The notes under the pieces were generated by a model. It made no database searches, was not told the origin of the DNA, and saw only the letters and a list, made by a program, of their open reading frames with translations. A stretch of DNA of 64,000 nt, from NCBI RefSeq assembly GCF_004564075.1, contig NZ_CP038256.1:2108001-2172000 (forward strand), given 5' to 3'. The position numbers and the translations under genes were made by a program. Positions within the stretch are counted from its first letter, which is position 1. Each line of letters opens with the position of its first letter. Shown here one piece after another: positions 34,942 through 44,069 of the stretch. The DNA is from Microbacterium sediminis. GTDB lineage: Bacteria; Actinomycetota; Actinomycetes; Actinomycetales; Microbacteriaceae.

Positions 34942-37182
34942 TCATGCCCCGGCCGGCGCGTCCGGATCGATGAAGAAGTTGTCGCGGAACAGCCCCGTCG
35001 GGTCGTAGCGCCGCTTCAGCTCGCGCAGCCGACGCAGGTGCGCGGGCGGGAAGGCACGCTCCACCGGCGGCGGCGTGGTCGAGTCGAAGCTCAGGTACAT
35101 GCCCTCGAAGAAGGGCAGCAGCCGCGACCAGTGCGCGTCGAGCCCGGAGCGCGGCGAGCCGAAGGCGGCGACCGAGAAGCCGGCGTCGCGCCAGCCGTAC
35201 GCCGTGGCGTCGGCGGGCACGTCCGCCACGGCCCCGCCTACGGCCCGCACCGCGAAGAAGTGGCTCGCTCCCGCGTCCAGCAGGGCGTGCGACTCGCGCG
35301 CGAACTCCGGCGTGATGCGGCGCAGCAGGCCCGAGCGCGACATCGGCTCCCCGCGCCCCTGCTGCGGCCCGTCGCTCGGGAAGGCGCCCATGATCTGGTC
35401 GTACGTGACGAGCGCCACCGACTGATCGATCAGCGGCGCCACCTGGGCGATCGGCTGCAGGTGCGCGATGATCCGCTCGGGATCGTCGTCGTCGACCACG
35501 AGCAGCGCCTGCGCGCTGCGGCGGCCGTCTCCCGAGCCGGACGAGAGGATCACCTCGCCCGACACCGCGCGATCGGCCCGCTCGATGAACGCGCCCCACC
35601 CCTCCAGGAACTCGGCGGCGTCGGTGGCGTCGAAGACCAGCTGCGCGAAGCCGACGCGCCCGACGGGGACGGCGTCGAACTCGAACGAGACCGCGATGCC
35701 GAAGTTGGCGCCGGCGCCGCGCATCGCCCAGAACAGGTCGGGCTCCTCCGCCTCGCTCGCGCGCACGAGGGAGCCGTCCGCGAGCACCACGTCGACGGCA
35801 CGCATCCGGTCGATCGTCAGGCCGTGCGCGCGGGCGAACCAGCCGATGCCGCCCGCCGTCGCCAGCCCGCCCACGCCCACGCCGCCGTAGTCGCCGCTGG
35901 AGATCGCCAGCCCGTGCGGCGCGAGGGCGCGCGCCACGTCGGCCCACCGGGCGCCGGGACCGAGGCGCACGCGCCCGGAGGCGGGGTCGAGCACGGTGAT
36001 CTCGTCGAAGGCGCCGACGTCGAGCACGAGGCCGCCGTCGTTGATCGAGCGCCCCGAGATGCCGTGGCCCGCGCTCAGCACCCCGAGCGGCAGGTGGCGG
36101 TGCGCGCGGGCGACGGCCACCGCGTCGTGCAGCTGATCCAGCGTGCGGGGCGCGAGCACGAGGCCCGGGGCGGCGCCGCGCAGGTAGGTGGAGCGGTAGC
36201 GGCCGTACGCGACGTCGCCGGGCTCGATCGCCACGTCGGCGAGCGAGGAGGGCAGCTCGTCGTAGGCGATTCCGGGTGAGCGGCGCGCGAGCGCGGCGGT
36301 CCCGCGCACGCGGCCGGCGACGGAGACGCCGCGCCCGGCCCGCTCGCGGTCGACCTCCTCACGCACGGTCGGGAGGATCTCACCGGCGAAGGCCTCGAGC
36401 GTGCGCTCGTCGTCGCTCGCGACGATGAACACGCTGATGCCGTCCTCCAGCGCCAGCCGCGCGAGCTCGGCCGCCGGAGTCTGCGGCGGGATGTTCAGCA
36501 GCCGCGTGATCTCTCGCGGGTCGCGGCCGGCCTCGGTCGCCGCGTCGTCGATCGCCCGGTTCCCCGCCGCCAGGGCGCCCGGCTCGAGGTAGCCGAGGCT
36601 CGGCAGCCAGCCGTCCGCCTTGCGCCCGGTCAGCCGCAGCATGCGCGGCTTGTACGCCCCGAGCCAGATCGGGATCTCGTGCGCCGGGGCCGGGCCGGTC
36701 TTGGCACCGTCCACCCGGTGCCAGCGGCCGCCGGCGCGCAGGGGCCCGCGGCGATGCGGATCCCAGATCCCGCGGATGATGTCGATCGCCTCGCTGAGCG
36801 CATCCACGCCCTGCCCGGGCGTGAGGCGCCGTCCGCCCATGGCCTCGATGGCGTCCCAGAAGCCGCCGGCGCCGAGGCCGAGGTCGAAGCGCCCGCCCGA
36901 GAGCAGGTCGAGACTCGCGGACGCGCGCGCGAGCACCGCGGGCTGCCGCAGCGGCAGGTTGAGCACGTTGCCGGACACGTGGATGCGCGAGGTGCGGGCG
37001 GCGACCCAGCTCAGCAGCGTCCACGTGTCGTGGAAGCCGGGCTGATACGGGTGGTCCTGGAAGGTGACGAGGTCGAAGCCGAGCCGCTCGGAGAGCACCG
37101 CGAGCTCGACGGGGCGCGCGGGAGGCGCGTTGCGGGGCGTGACGAAGGTGCCGAAGCGCAGGGGGTGGCCATAGTCGGGCAT
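34942..37182 (-). CDS. Fusion of LLM-class (luciferase-like) flavin oxidoreductase with BBE-type FAD-linked oxidase
   Basis: 746 residues. Residues about 1-290 are an LLM-class FMN/F420-dependent oxidoreductase (HPLRFGTFVTP; GGRFDLGLGAGGFW; IPIWLGAYKPRMLRLTGRKADGW). Residues about 305-746 are a PCMH-type FAD oxidase: SAGHGISGRS (near 405) carries the His used for covalent FAD, GDYGGVGVGGLATAGG has no Cys for the second covalent link, and the end KRRYDPTGLFRDNFFI is the berberine-bridge-enzyme (BBE) C terminus. One chain thus joins two flavin enzymes, suggesting channelled two-step oxidation. The substrate is unknown. An HxlR regulator is divergently encoded 64 bases away. Confidence 0.85.
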   Translation of the reverse strand: MPDYGHPLRFGTFVTPRNAPPARPVELAVLSERLGFDLVTFQDHPYQPGFHDTWTLLSWVAARTSRIHVSGNVLNLPLRQPAVLARASASLDLLSGGRFDLGLGAGGFWDAIEAMGGRRLTPGQGVDALSEAIDIIRGIWDPHRRGPLRAGGRWHRVDGAKTGPAPAHEIPIWLGAYKPRMLRLTGRKADGWLPSLGYLEPGALAAGNRAIDDAATEAGRDPREITRLLNIPPQTPAAELARLALEDGISVFIVASDDERTLEAFAGEILPTVREEVDRERAGRGVSVAGRVRGTAALARRSPGIAYDELPSSLADVAIEPGDVAYGRYRSTYLRGAAPGLVLAPRTLDQLHDAVAVARAHRHLPLGVLSAGHGISGRSINDGGLVLDVGAFDEITVLDPASGRVRLGPGARWADVARALAPHGLAISSGDYGGVGVGGLATAGGIGWFARAHGLTIDRMRAVDVVLADGSLVRASEAEEPDLFWAMRGAGANFGIAVSFEFDAVPVGRVGFAQLVFDATDAAEFLEGWGAFIERADRAVSGEVILSSGSGDGRRSAQALLVVDDDDPERIIAHLQPIAQVAPLIDQSVALVTYDQIMGAFPSDGPQQGRGEPMSRSGLLRRITPEFARESHALLDAGASHFFAVRAVGGAVADVPADATAYGWRDAGFSVAAFGSPRSGLDAHWSRLLPFFEGMYLSFDSTTPPPVERAFPPAHLRRLRELKRRYDPTGLFRDNFFIDPDAPAGA

Positions 37183-37234
37183 GCCCCCAGCCTCGACCCC
37201 GGCGCGATCGGCCGCAATCGGCCCGTCAGCGACT

Positions 37235-37249
37235 TACTATTCGTATGTG
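37235..37249 (+). promoter_or_regulatory. Leaderless -10 and YodB/CatR-like operator at the hxlR-type gene
   Basis: TACTATTCGTATGTG resembles the TACT-N7-AGTA box bound by HxlR-family YodB in Bacillus (12 of 15 against the form I recall). TACTAT is also a good -10 box, six bases before the GTG start at 37247, so a bound repressor would cover both promoter and start codon. Confidence 0.5.
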
Positions 37250-37612
37250 AGCACACCCGAGCGACCGTGGCCCCTCATCGACGACGAGGAATGCCGCCGC
37301 GCGACCACGATGATCGAGATGATCGGCCGCCGCTGGAGCAGCTCGGTGCTGCTCGCGATCGGCCGCGGGGCCCACCGGTTCCGCGAGATCCGCGGCATGG
37401 TCGACGGCCTGTCCGACCGCATGCTGTCGGTGCGCCTGCGCGAGCTCGAGCAGGCCGGCCTCGTGGCGCGCGCCGTGCAGCCCACCATGCCCGTCACGGT
37501 GCAGTACGGCCTCACGCCCCGCGGGGCGGAGCTGCTCACCGCGATCCAGCCGCTGGCGCGCTACGCCCAGCGGTGGGCGGCCGAGCCCGAGGAGCCGGCC
37601 GCCTCCGCCTGA
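37247..37612 (+). CDS. HxlR-family (MarR-like) transcriptional regulator
   Basis: 121 residues from GTG 37247; an upstream ATG at 37181 would place translation ahead of the likely promoter. The winged helix carries the HxlR pattern: RRWSSSVLLAIGRGAHRFREI, then LSDRMLSVRLRELEQAGLV and YGLTPRGAELL. HxlR regulators often sense aldehydes, quinones or oxidants and control adjacent redox enzymes. Here the divergent target is the LLM-BBE fusion gene. No N-terminal cysteine of the YodB type is seen, so redox sensing through Cys is not supported. Confidence 0.88.
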   Translation: MSTPERPWPLIDDEECRRATTMIEMIGRRWSSSVLLAIGRGAHRFREIRGMVDGLSDRMLSVRLRELEQAGLVARAVQPTMPVTVQYGLTPRGAELLTAIQPLARYAQRWAAEPEEPAASA

Positions 37613-37621
37613 CGCGCGGGG

Positions 37622-38596
37622 TCAGCCCGCCTGCTGCGCGGCGCGCGTGGTGGCGACCTGGTACAGCGCCACCGACGCCGCGATGCCCGCGTTGAGCGAC
37701 TCGGTCGCCGCGGAGATCGGGATCGAGACCACCTGATCGCAGTTCTCGGTGACCAGGCGCGAGAGGCCCTTGCCCTCGCTGCCGACGACGATGACGATCG
37801 GGCGGTCGGCGAGCGCGAGCTCCGGCAGCGACACGTCGCCGTCGCCGTCGAGGCCGAGCACGAACACGCCCTGCTTCTTGAGATCCTTGAGCGTCGAGGT
37901 GAGGTTCGAGGCCATCGCCACCGGGATCCGGGCGGCGGCGCCGGCGCTGGTCTTCCACGCGGCCGAGTTGACGCCCGCCGAGCGGCGCTGCGGGATGATC
38001 ACGCCCTGGCCGCCGAACGCGGCGGTGGAGCGGATGATCGCGCCGAGGTTGCGCGGGTCGGTCACGCCGTCGAGGGCCACGAGCAGCGGCGTCTCGTCGC
38101 GGTCGATGATCTCCTCGAGCAGGTCCTGCGGGTGCGCGTACTCGTACGGCGGCACCTTGAGCGCCACGCCCTGGTGCACGCCGTCGAAGCCCGCCATGCG
38201 ATCCAGCTCCGGACGGGTGACCTCGAGCACGGGGATCTCGCGCTTGGCGGCGATCGACAGCATCTCCTTGACGCGGTCGTCCATCTCCACGCGCTGGGCG
38301 ATGTAGAACGTGTTCGCGGGGATCTTGGCGCGCAGCGCCTCGAGCACCGAGTTGCGGCCGGTGACGTACTCGTTGTCGTCGTTCGGACGGCGCTGGGGCG
38401 TGCGGCCCTGCGCCGGGCGCTTGGCGGCCGCGCGCTCGGCGAGCACCTTGCTCTTGTGCGCCTTGTGGTACGGCCGGTCCTCGGCCTTCGGGGTGGGGCC
38501 GCGACCCTCGAGCGACTTGCGGCCGTGGCCGCCCGTGCCCTTGGTCGGGCCCTTCTTCTTGCCGCGGCTGGCGCCGGGGCGTCCGGGCTTCGTCAT
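37622..38596 (-). CDS. rlmB: 23S rRNA (guanosine-2'-O)-methyltransferase, SpoU/TrmH family
   Basis: 324 residues from ATG 38596, which overlaps the cysS stop (ATGA); an in-frame ATG at 38608 is less likely. A basic disordered N terminus (about 1-75) is followed by the SpoU substrate-binding domain ([12 protein letters not shown]) and the knotted SPOUT domain with motif 1 NLGAIIRST, motif 2 [10 protein letters not shown] and motif 3 [18 protein letters not shown]. RlmB methylates the ribose of G2251 in 23S rRNA. The cysS-rlmB pair is conserved in actinobacteria. Related tRNA methyltransferases are the alternative. Confidence 0.9.
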   Translation of the reverse strand: MTKPGRPGASRGKKKGPTKGTGGHGRKSLEGRGPTPKAEDRPYHKAHKSKVLAERAAAKRPAQGRTPQRRPNDDNEYVTGRNSVLEALRAKIPANTFYIAQRVEMDDRVKEMLSIAAKREIPVLEVTRPELDRMAGFDGVHQGVALKVPPYEYAHPQDLLEEIIDRDETPLLVALDGVTDPRNLGAIIRSTAAFGGQGVIIPQRRSAGVNSAAWKTSAGAAARIPVAMASNLTSTLKDLKKQGVFVLGLDGDGDVSLPELALADRPIVIVVGSEGKGLSRLVTENCDQVVSIPISAATESLNAGIAASVALYQVATTRAAQQAG

Positions 38597-39975
38597 TCGA
38601 TGCTCCAATGGGTGCCGTCTGGGGTGTCTTCGAGGGCGATGCCGGCGGCGGCGAACGCGTCGCGCAGCCGATCGGCGGTGCCCCAGTCCTTCGCCGCACG
38701 CGCGTCGGCGCGCTGGGCGATGAGGGTGGTCATGAGGGTGTCGAGGGTCTGGGCCGCGGCGGACTCGTCGCCGCCGGCCTCGGGGCGCTCGTCGAGGCCG
38801 AGGATGCGCAGCATCGCCGCCAGCTCACCGGCCGCGCGCGCGGCGCCCTCGCGGTCGCCCGCGTCGAGGGCGGTGTTGCCGGCACGGACGGTCTCGTGCA
38901 GCGCGGCGAGCGCCTGCGGGACGCCGAGGTCGTCGTCCATGGCGTCCGCGAACGCCGCCGGCGGCGCGGCCGGCGCGACCGTCACGCCGGCGCGCTCGGC
39001 ACGGACGCGGAAGCCGGTGATCCGATCGAACGCCGCGGCGGCCTCGTCGAGCGCCTTGTCGGAGACGTCCAGGCTCGAGCGATAGTGCGCGGCGAGGAGG
39101 GCGTAGCGGACGACGTGCGCGGGGCGCGCGGCGAGCAGGTCGGCGGCGAGGGTGAAGTTGCCGAGCGACTTCGACATCTTCTGGCCGTCCACCGTCACGA
39201 GCCCGTTGTGCAGCCAGTACCGCGCGAAGGCGTCGCCGGCCGCCGTCGACTGGGCGAGCTCGTTCTCGTGGTGCGGGAAGCGCAGGTCCAGCCCGCCGCC
39301 GTGGATGTCGAACTCCGCCCCCAGGTAGCGGCGCGCCATGGCGGAGCACTCGATGTGCCAACCGGGCCGACCCGGTCCCCACGGCGAGTCCCAGGTCGCG
39401 TCGGCGGGCTCGCCGTCCTTGCGGCCCTTCCAGAGCGCGAAGTCGTGCGGGTCGCGCTTGCCGCGCGGGTCCGCGTCGGCGGCCTCCTCCATGTCGGAGG
39501 TCTGCTGCCGGGTGAGCGATCCGTACGCGGGCCACGAACGCACGTCGAAGTACACGTCGCCGGCGGCCGCGTAGGCGTGCCCGCGCTCGATGAGCGCGCC
39601 GATGAGCTCCTGCATCTGCGGGATCGAGGCGGTCGCGCGCGGCTCGTACGTGGGCGGGAGGATGCCGATCGCGGCATACGCCGCGTCGAACTCGCGCTCC
39701 ATGCGGTACGCGAGCGCCCACCACGGCTCCTCGGGCGTCGCGTTCGCGAGCACCTTGTCGTCGATGTCGGTGACGTTGCGCACGAACGTGACGCGGCCGA
39801 AGCGGTGCTCGAGCCAGCGGCGCAGCACGTCGAAGGCCAGCGCCCCTCGCAGGTGTCCCACGTGCGGGCCGGACTGCACAGTCGGGCCGCAGACGTACAT
39901 CGTGACGTTCCGGGCGTCGAGGGGCACGAAGTCGCGCAGCGCCTGGGCGCGCGTGTCGTAGAGCCGGAGAGTCAC
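38593..39975 (-). CDS. cysS: Cysteinyl-tRNA synthetase
   Basis: 460 residues from GTG 39975. Class I synthetase motifs are HVGH at 38-41 and KMSKS at 266-270; zinc ligands are Cys29, Cys210, His235 and Glu239. The C terminus folds as the anticodon-binding bundle ([18 protein letters not shown]). A TAGGCT -10 box ends six bases before the start codon, so the transcript is probably leaderless. This is CysS rather than MshC: length and C-terminal domain fit the synthetase. Confidence 0.95.
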   Translation of the reverse strand: MTLRLYDTRAQALRDFVPLDARNVTMYVCGPTVQSGPHVGHLRGALAFDVLRRWLEHRFGRVTFVRNVTDIDDKVLANATPEEPWWALAYRMEREFDAAYAAIGILPPTYEPRATASIPQMQELIGALIERGHAYAAAGDVYFDVRSWPAYGSLTRQQTSDMEEAADADPRGKRDPHDFALWKGRKDGEPADATWDSPWGPGRPGWHIECSAMARRYLGAEFDIHGGGLDLRFPHHENELAQSTAAGDAFARYWLHNGLVTVDGQKMSKSLGNFTLAADLLAARPAHVVRYALLAAHYRSSLDVSDKALDEAAAAFDRITGFRVRAERAGVTVAPAAPPAAFADAMDDDLGVPQALAALHETVRAGNTALDAGDREGAARAAGELAAMLRILGLDERPEAGGDESAAAQTLDTLMTTLIAQRADARAAKDWGTADRLRDAFAAAGIALEDTPDGTHWSIE

Positions 39976-39981
39976 GTCACC

Positions 39982-39987
39982 AGCCTA
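39982..39987 (-). promoter_or_regulatory. -10 box TAGGCT of leaderless cysS promoter
   Basis: TAGGCT on the minus strand, six bases, then the GTG start at 39975. Confidence 0.6.
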
Positions 39988-40066
39988 CTGATGGGCGCCT
40001 GAAGATTACGGTCGCCCGGAGGGCGCGCGAAACGGCGCCGACGCACGCGTGGGATAGAACAGTCTC

Positions 40067-40990
40067 GTGCCGTTCGTGATCGCCGTCCTCGCCGCCGCCG
40101 TCCTCTTCGGCACGACCGGCACCTCGCAGGCGCTCGGGCCCGAGGGCACCACCCCGTTCACCGTGGGCGGCGTGCGGCTGGTGATCGGCGGCACGGCCCT
40201 GGCCGCGCTCACCGCCGCGGCCGCGTGGCTGCGTCGGCGCCGCAATCCCGGCGCCGCCCGGCCGCGCGCGACGGCCCGCCCCGTGGGGCTCATGGCGCTG
40301 ACGGCGGTGTGCCTGACGGTGTACCAGCCGCTGTTCTTCCTCGGCACCTCGCTCAATGGCGTGGCGGTGGGCACGGTGATCGCGCTCGGCTCCTCGCCCG
40401 TCATCGCCGGCGTCATCGAGGGCGTGCTGCATCGCCGCCTGCCCAGCGGCATCTGGATGTCGGCCACGGCCCTCGCCACCGTCGGCGTGGTCCTGCTCGG
40501 CGTGGGCGGGGGCGGCGAGGTCGCCGCCGATCCGGTCGGGGTGCTCGGCTCGATCGGCGCCGGGGCCTCCTTCGCGGTGCTCGCGGTGGCGCAGCGCCGG
40601 CTGCTCGACGACGGCTGGCACCCGTTCACGGTCGTGGGCTCGATGGGCGGCGGCTCGGCCGTGCTCGCGATCCCGTTCCTCTTCGCCGGCGACCTGTCGT
40701 GGCTCGGCGAGCCGCGCGGCGTCGTGATGGCGCTCTGGCTCGGTCTCGCGACCGTCACGGTCGCCTACGCCCTGTTCACGTGGGGCCTCGGCGGGCTCAG
40801 CGCGGCGGCGGCCGCGACGCTCACGCTCGGCGAGCCGCTCACGGCCAGCGTGCTCGGTCTCGCGGTGCTGCACGAGCAGCTCGCCCCGCTCGCGATCGCC
40901 GGGCTCGTCGTGCTCGGCGCGGGCCTGGCGCTGCTCGCCCGGGGCTCGCGCGCGCCCCGCGACCCGGAGCCGTTCGCGGTCGAGGGCTAG
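40067..40990 (+). CDS. EamA/DMT-family transporter
   Basis: 307 residues from GTG 40067. Ten predicted helices form two EamA repeats: the first opens VIAVLAAAVLFGTTGTSQAL, the second VGVLGSIGAGASFAVLAVAQ, and LGEPLTASVLGLAVLHEQL near 255-273 is the typical EamA end. Drug/metabolite exporter; cargo unknown. TAGAAC stands six bases before the start, so the mRNA may be leaderless. The TAG stop lies inside the 6-bp target duplication of the IS element next to it; the gene itself is intact. Confidence 0.85.
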   Translation: MPFVIAVLAAAVLFGTTGTSQALGPEGTTPFTVGGVRLVIGGTALAALTAAAAWLRRRRNPGAARPRATARPVGLMALTAVCLTVYQPLFFLGTSLNGVAVGTVIALGSSPVIAGVIEGVLHRRLPSGIWMSATALATVGVVLLGVGGGGEVAADPVGVLGSIGAGASFAVLAVAQRRLLDDGWHPFTVVGSMGGGSAVLAIPFLFAGDLSWLGEPRGVVMALWLGLATVTVAYALFTWGLGGLSAAAAATLTLGEPLTASVLGLAVLHEQLAPLAIAGLVVLGAGLALLARGSRAPRDPEPFAVEG

Positions 40991-40991
40991 G
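40986..40991. repeat. Target-site duplication GCTAGG, left copy
   Basis: GCTAGG directly abuts the left inverted repeat and recurs at 42046-42051. It contains the stop codon of the EamA gene (plus strand) and that of the transposase (minus strand). Confidence 0.9.
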
Positions 40992-41949
40992 TGTAGTTCC
41001 CCGTGAGGTTGTGAACGCGTGAGGCCGGGGTCTGGCCGCCGAGGGCGGTGTGGGGTCGGTGGTGATTGTAGTGATGCAGCCAGGCCGGGAACGCCTCGAT
41101 GCGGGTCGATTCGTTCGGGTAGAAGCGGGCGTATGCCCATTCGTCCTCGGCGGTGCGGTTGAGGCGCTCGACCTTCCCGTTCGTCTGCGGCCGGTAGGGC
41201 CGCGTTCGACGGTGCTTCACTCCATTGCCGAGCGCATCTCGGAAGGCATGTGAGCGGTAGCAGGCGCCGTTGTCCGTCATCACCGCAGTGACCGTGATCC
41301 CCGCATCCGCGAAGAACGCGCGGGCGCGGATCCAGAACGCTGCAGCCGTCTCCTTGCGCTCGTCATCGAGGATCTCCGAATACGCCAACCGGGAGTGGTC
41401 GTCGATCGCGTTGTGGACAAACGCGTAGCCGACACCGCGCTGTCGGTCCCGGTTGCCTGCTGCCCGGCCGAGGGCGCGGTGCCCGCCGCCTTCGGGGATG
41501 CGCCCCTGCTTCTTGATGTCGACATGGACCAGCTCGCCCGGCCGCGACGCCTCGTAACGGATCGGTTTGGGCTTGCGGACCGGCAGTCCGGTGAACCGGT
41601 CCAGGTGCTTGAGCAACGGCATCCCGTAGCGGGCCAGGACCCGCCCGACCGTCGAGCGAGCCAGGCGCAGGTGATACGCGATCCGGTGAGGCCCCCAACG
41701 GCGGGTGAACCGCAACGCGATGATCCGCCGCTCCGTGCGCCGTGACAACTGATGCGGCGACGACACCGGCCGTGACGACCTGTCGGTGAGCGGCTCGCCC
41801 GCGGCGTAGCGTTTGGCCCACTTCGACGCGGTCGCGGGCGAGCAGTTGAACCGTTCCGCTGCCCGCCGGATCGTCCAACCGGCATCGACGATCGCGGATG
41901 CGAGGCGACGACGCCCTTCCGGCGTCAAGGGAGCGTTAGCGTGAGTCAC
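40987..41949 (-). CDS. IS481-family transposase
   Basis: 320 residues from GTG 41949, preceded by GGAGG at five bases. N-terminal helix-turn-helix regions (VDAGWTIRRAAERFNCSPAT; RRWGPHRIAYHLRLARSTV) are followed by the integrase core: HVDIKKQGRIPEGGGHR, AIDDHSRLAYSEI with Asp, VMTDNGACYRS with Asp, and NGKVERLNRTAEDEW with the catalytic Glu. The frame is uninterrupted, so the element may be active. Its final stop codon TAG is not part of the element but comes from the target duplication (...AAC TAC ACC TAG). Confidence 0.93.
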   Translation of the reverse strand: MTHANAPLTPEGRRRLASAIVDAGWTIRRAAERFNCSPATASKWAKRYAAGEPLTDRSSRPVSSPHQLSRRTERRIIALRFTRRWGPHRIAYHLRLARSTVGRVLARYGMPLLKHLDRFTGLPVRKPKPIRYEASRPGELVHVDIKKQGRIPEGGGHRALGRAAGNRDRQRGVGYAFVHNAIDDHSRLAYSEILDDERKETAAAFWIRARAFFADAGITVTAVMTDNGACYRSHAFRDALGNGVKHRRTRPYRPQTNGKVERLNRTAEDEWAYARFYPNESTRIEAFPAWLHHYNHHRPHTALGGQTPASRVHNLTGNYT

Positions 41950-42045
41950 GAGGGCCTCCGTTGTGACGTAGTGAGTGTGGTAACCCACATCGTCCCGGAG
42001 GCCCTCGCCTCAGCTCACACGTTCACAACGTGTCGGGGAACTACA
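40992..42045 (-). mobile_element. Insertion sequence of the IS481 family, complete, 1054 bp
   Basis: The ends are imperfect inverted repeats of about 32 bp: left 40992-41026 and right 42011-42045 both begin TGTAGTTCCCCG and share GTTGTGAAC and GTGAG (28 of the first 32 bases match). A 6-bp direct repeat GCTAGG flanks the element, fitting the NCTAGN target described for IS481. It sits between the EamA gene and ispDF without breaking either one. Confidence 0.93.
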
Positions 42046-42051
42046 GCTAGG
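42046..42051. repeat. Target-site duplication GCTAGG, right copy
   Basis: Identical to 40986-40991; directly follows the right inverted repeat ending ACTACA. Confidence 0.9.
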
Positions 42052-42077
42052 GAGCGCCGGCGGATCGCTCGGTGCGC

Positions 42078-43319
42078 TCAGACCGGGACGACGAGGGCGA
42101 CGGCGAGGGCCTGCACGCCCTCCGCGCGCCCGGTGAAGCCCAGGCCGTCGGTGGTCGTTGCCGAGACGGAGACGGGCGCCCCGCCGAGCGCGGCCGACAG
42201 CGCGGCTTCGGCCTCGGCCCGGCGCGCCGCGAACCGCGGGCGCTGGGCCTGCACCTGCACCGACACGTTGCCGATCTCCCACCCGGCCTCGCGCACGAGG
42301 CGCGCGGTCTCGGCGAGGAACGCCTCGGCGTGCGCGCCGGCCAGCTCCGGCCGATCGGTGCCGAAGCGGGATCCGATGTCGCCCAGGCCGGTGGCCGAGA
42401 GCAGCGCGTCGACGATCGCGTGCGCGACGGCGTCGCCGTCGGAGTGTCCGGCCAGCGCGGGCTCGCCCGGCCACTCCAGGCCCGCGAGCCAGAGCGTGCC
42501 CTCGCCGCCGAACGCGTGCGCGTCGGTGCCCACGCCGACGCGCGGCGGCCCGGCCGGTCGCGCGTCGCCCGCCGCGTCCCGGGCCGCGGGCCCCACCGGA
42601 GCGATCGGGTCGCCCGCGACGAGCGTGCGGGCGCGCTCGAGGTCGGCGGGCGTGGTGATCTTGAAGCCCAGCGGGTCGCCGTCGACGGCGGCGATGGGAT
42701 GGCCGGCGTCGGCGACCAGGGCGGCGTCGTCGGTGTACTCGCGCTCGGCCGCCGCGTAGGCGGCCTCGAGCACGTCGCGGCGGAAGCCCTGCGGCGTCTG
42801 CGCGGCCCCGAGCTCGCTGCGGTCGACGACCCCGACGATCCGTTCGCCCTCGACGCGCTTGATCGTGTCGATCACCGGCAGCACCGGCACGGCGCCCCAC
42901 CCGGTGCGGTCGATCGCCTCGACGACGCGCTCGAACACGGCCGGCGGCGTCAGCGCGCGGGCGGCATCGTGCACGAGCACGATCTCGATCTCGGGCAGCA
43001 CGCGCGCCAGCCCCGCCGCGACCGACTCCTGGCGCGACGCTCCCCCGGCCACGACCGAGACGAGCGGGGCGCGATCGCCCGCCGCCTCGCGGGCGTCGGT
43101 AAGCGCCTCGCCGACGCGATCCTGCGGTGCGACCACGATCACCTGCGCGAGCGGTCCGGCGAAGACGCCGCGGAGCGCGTGGCGCAGGATCGTGTGGGCG
43201 TCGAGGCCGACGAACGCCTTCGGGGCCCCGGCGCCGAGTCGCGTGCCGGAGCCCGCGGCGACGACGATCGCCGCGATGCGCGGCGCGAGCGGGGGTGCGG
43301 AGGGCTGCGTCTGGGTCAC
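42078..43319 (-). CDS. ispDF: Bifunctional IspD/IspF (MEP isoprenoid pathway)
   Basis: 413 residues. Residues about 1-235 are IspD (MEP cytidylyltransferase): [16 protein letters not shown] is the CTP-binding loop and [12 protein letters not shown] its conserved helix. Residues about 255-413 are IspF (MECDP synthase): [11 protein letters not shown] supplies the metal Asp and His, and [12 protein letters not shown] follows. The fusion performs steps 3 and 5 of the non-mevalonate pathway to isopentenyl diphosphate. Start GTG 43319 (VTQTQPS) is preferred over ATG 43352, because the latter lies inside the terminator hairpin behind carD. Confidence 0.93.
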   Translation of the reverse strand: MTQTQPSAPPLAPRIAAIVVAAGSGTRLGAGAPKAFVGLDAHTILRHALRGVFAGPLAQVIVVAPQDRVGEALTDAREAAGDRAPLVSVVAGGASRQESVAAGLARVLPEIEIVLVHDAARALTPPAVFERVVEAIDRTGWGAVPVLPVIDTIKRVEGERIVGVVDRSELGAAQTPQGFRRDVLEAAYAAAEREYTDDAALVADAGHPIAAVDGDPLGFKITTPADLERARTLVAGDPIAPVGPAARDAAGDARPAGPPRVGVGTDAHAFGGEGTLWLAGLEWPGEPALAGHSDGDAVAHAIVDALLSATGLGDIGSRFGTDRPELAGAHAEAFLAETARLVREAGWEIGNVSVQVQAQRPRFAARRAEAEAALSAALGGAPVSVSATTTDGLGFTGRAEGVQALAVALVVPV

Positions 43320-43326
43320 TCCATAA

Positions 43327-43364
43327 ACGTACCGCCGGGTACCCGAAGGCACCCGGCGGTACGT
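43327..43364 (-). terminator. Terminator hairpin between carD and ispDF
   Basis: ACGTACCGCCGGGT at 43327-43340 and ACCCGGCGGTACGT at 43351-43364 form a perfect 14-bp stem with a 10-base loop, 42 bases after the carD stop. It probably ends or attenuates the carD transcript before ispDF. Confidence 0.7.
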
Positions 43365-43405
43365 GGCACGGACGGTCGGTCGCGACCGCCCGAGAGATCA
43401 GTCGC

Positions 43406-43888
43406 TCAGGAGGCGAGAACCTCGTCGAGGAGCGTCGCGGCCTTCTCCTCGTCGATCTTCTCGGCCAGCGCGAGCTCCGACGTGAGGATCTGACGCGCCT
43501 TGGCGAGCATGCGCTTCTCACCCGCCGAGAGGCCACGGTCCTGATCGCGGCGCCACAGGTCGCGGACGACCTCGCTCACCTTGATCACGTCGCCCGACGC
43601 GAGCTTCTCCAGGTTCGCCTTGTAACGGCGGGACCAGTTGGTGGGCTCCTCGGTGAACGGCGCGCGCAGGACCTCGAAGACCTTGTCGAGGCCGTCCTGG
43701 CCGATCACGTCGCGGACGCCGACCAGGTCGACGTTCTCCTGGGGCACCTCGATGATGAGATCGCCCTGCGTGACGTTCAGCTTGAGGTAGACCTTCTCTT
43801 CGCCCTTGATCTTGCGGGTCTTGACTTCCATGATCGTCGCGGCCCCGTGGTGGGGGTAGACGACGGTCTCTCCAACCTCAAAAAGCAT
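43406..43888 (-). CDS. carD: CarD-family RNA polymerase-binding transcription regulator
   Basis: 160 residues. The N-terminal Tudor-like RNA-polymerase-interaction domain ([19 protein letters not shown], about 1-65) is followed by the helical DNA-binding domain with the conserved Trp in [17 protein letters not shown] (near 85). CarD stabilises open promoter complexes, chiefly at rRNA promoters, and is essential in mycobacteria. AAAGGA lies before the ATG. The carD-ispDF order is conserved in actinobacteria. Confidence 0.95.
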   Translation of the reverse strand: MLFEVGETVVYPHHGAATIMEVKTRKIKGEEKVYLKLNVTQGDLIIEVPQENVDLVGVRDVIGQDGLDKVFEVLRAPFTEEPTNWSRRYKANLEKLASGDVIKVSEVVRDLWRRDQDRGLSAGEKRMLAKARQILTSELALAEKIDEEKAATLLDEVLAS

Positions 43889-44069
43889 AGAATGTGTGTC
43901 CTTTCGGCGTTCTCCAGGATATCACAGCCGGGAATGCACTAAGGTTCCCCTCCTCACAGATTCGGGCCTGGCGGGGCCGCCCAACGCCGCCCGATCCGCC
44001 GCGCGCGACCCTCTAGACTGATGTGCGGGCCCGCCGGTCGGCGGACATCCCGCACCACCTGGAGGATCC

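Noticed and set aside
40067..40990. EamA gene disrupted by the insertion sequence
   Set aside because: The TAG stop lies in the target duplication itself, so the full reading frame remains intact.
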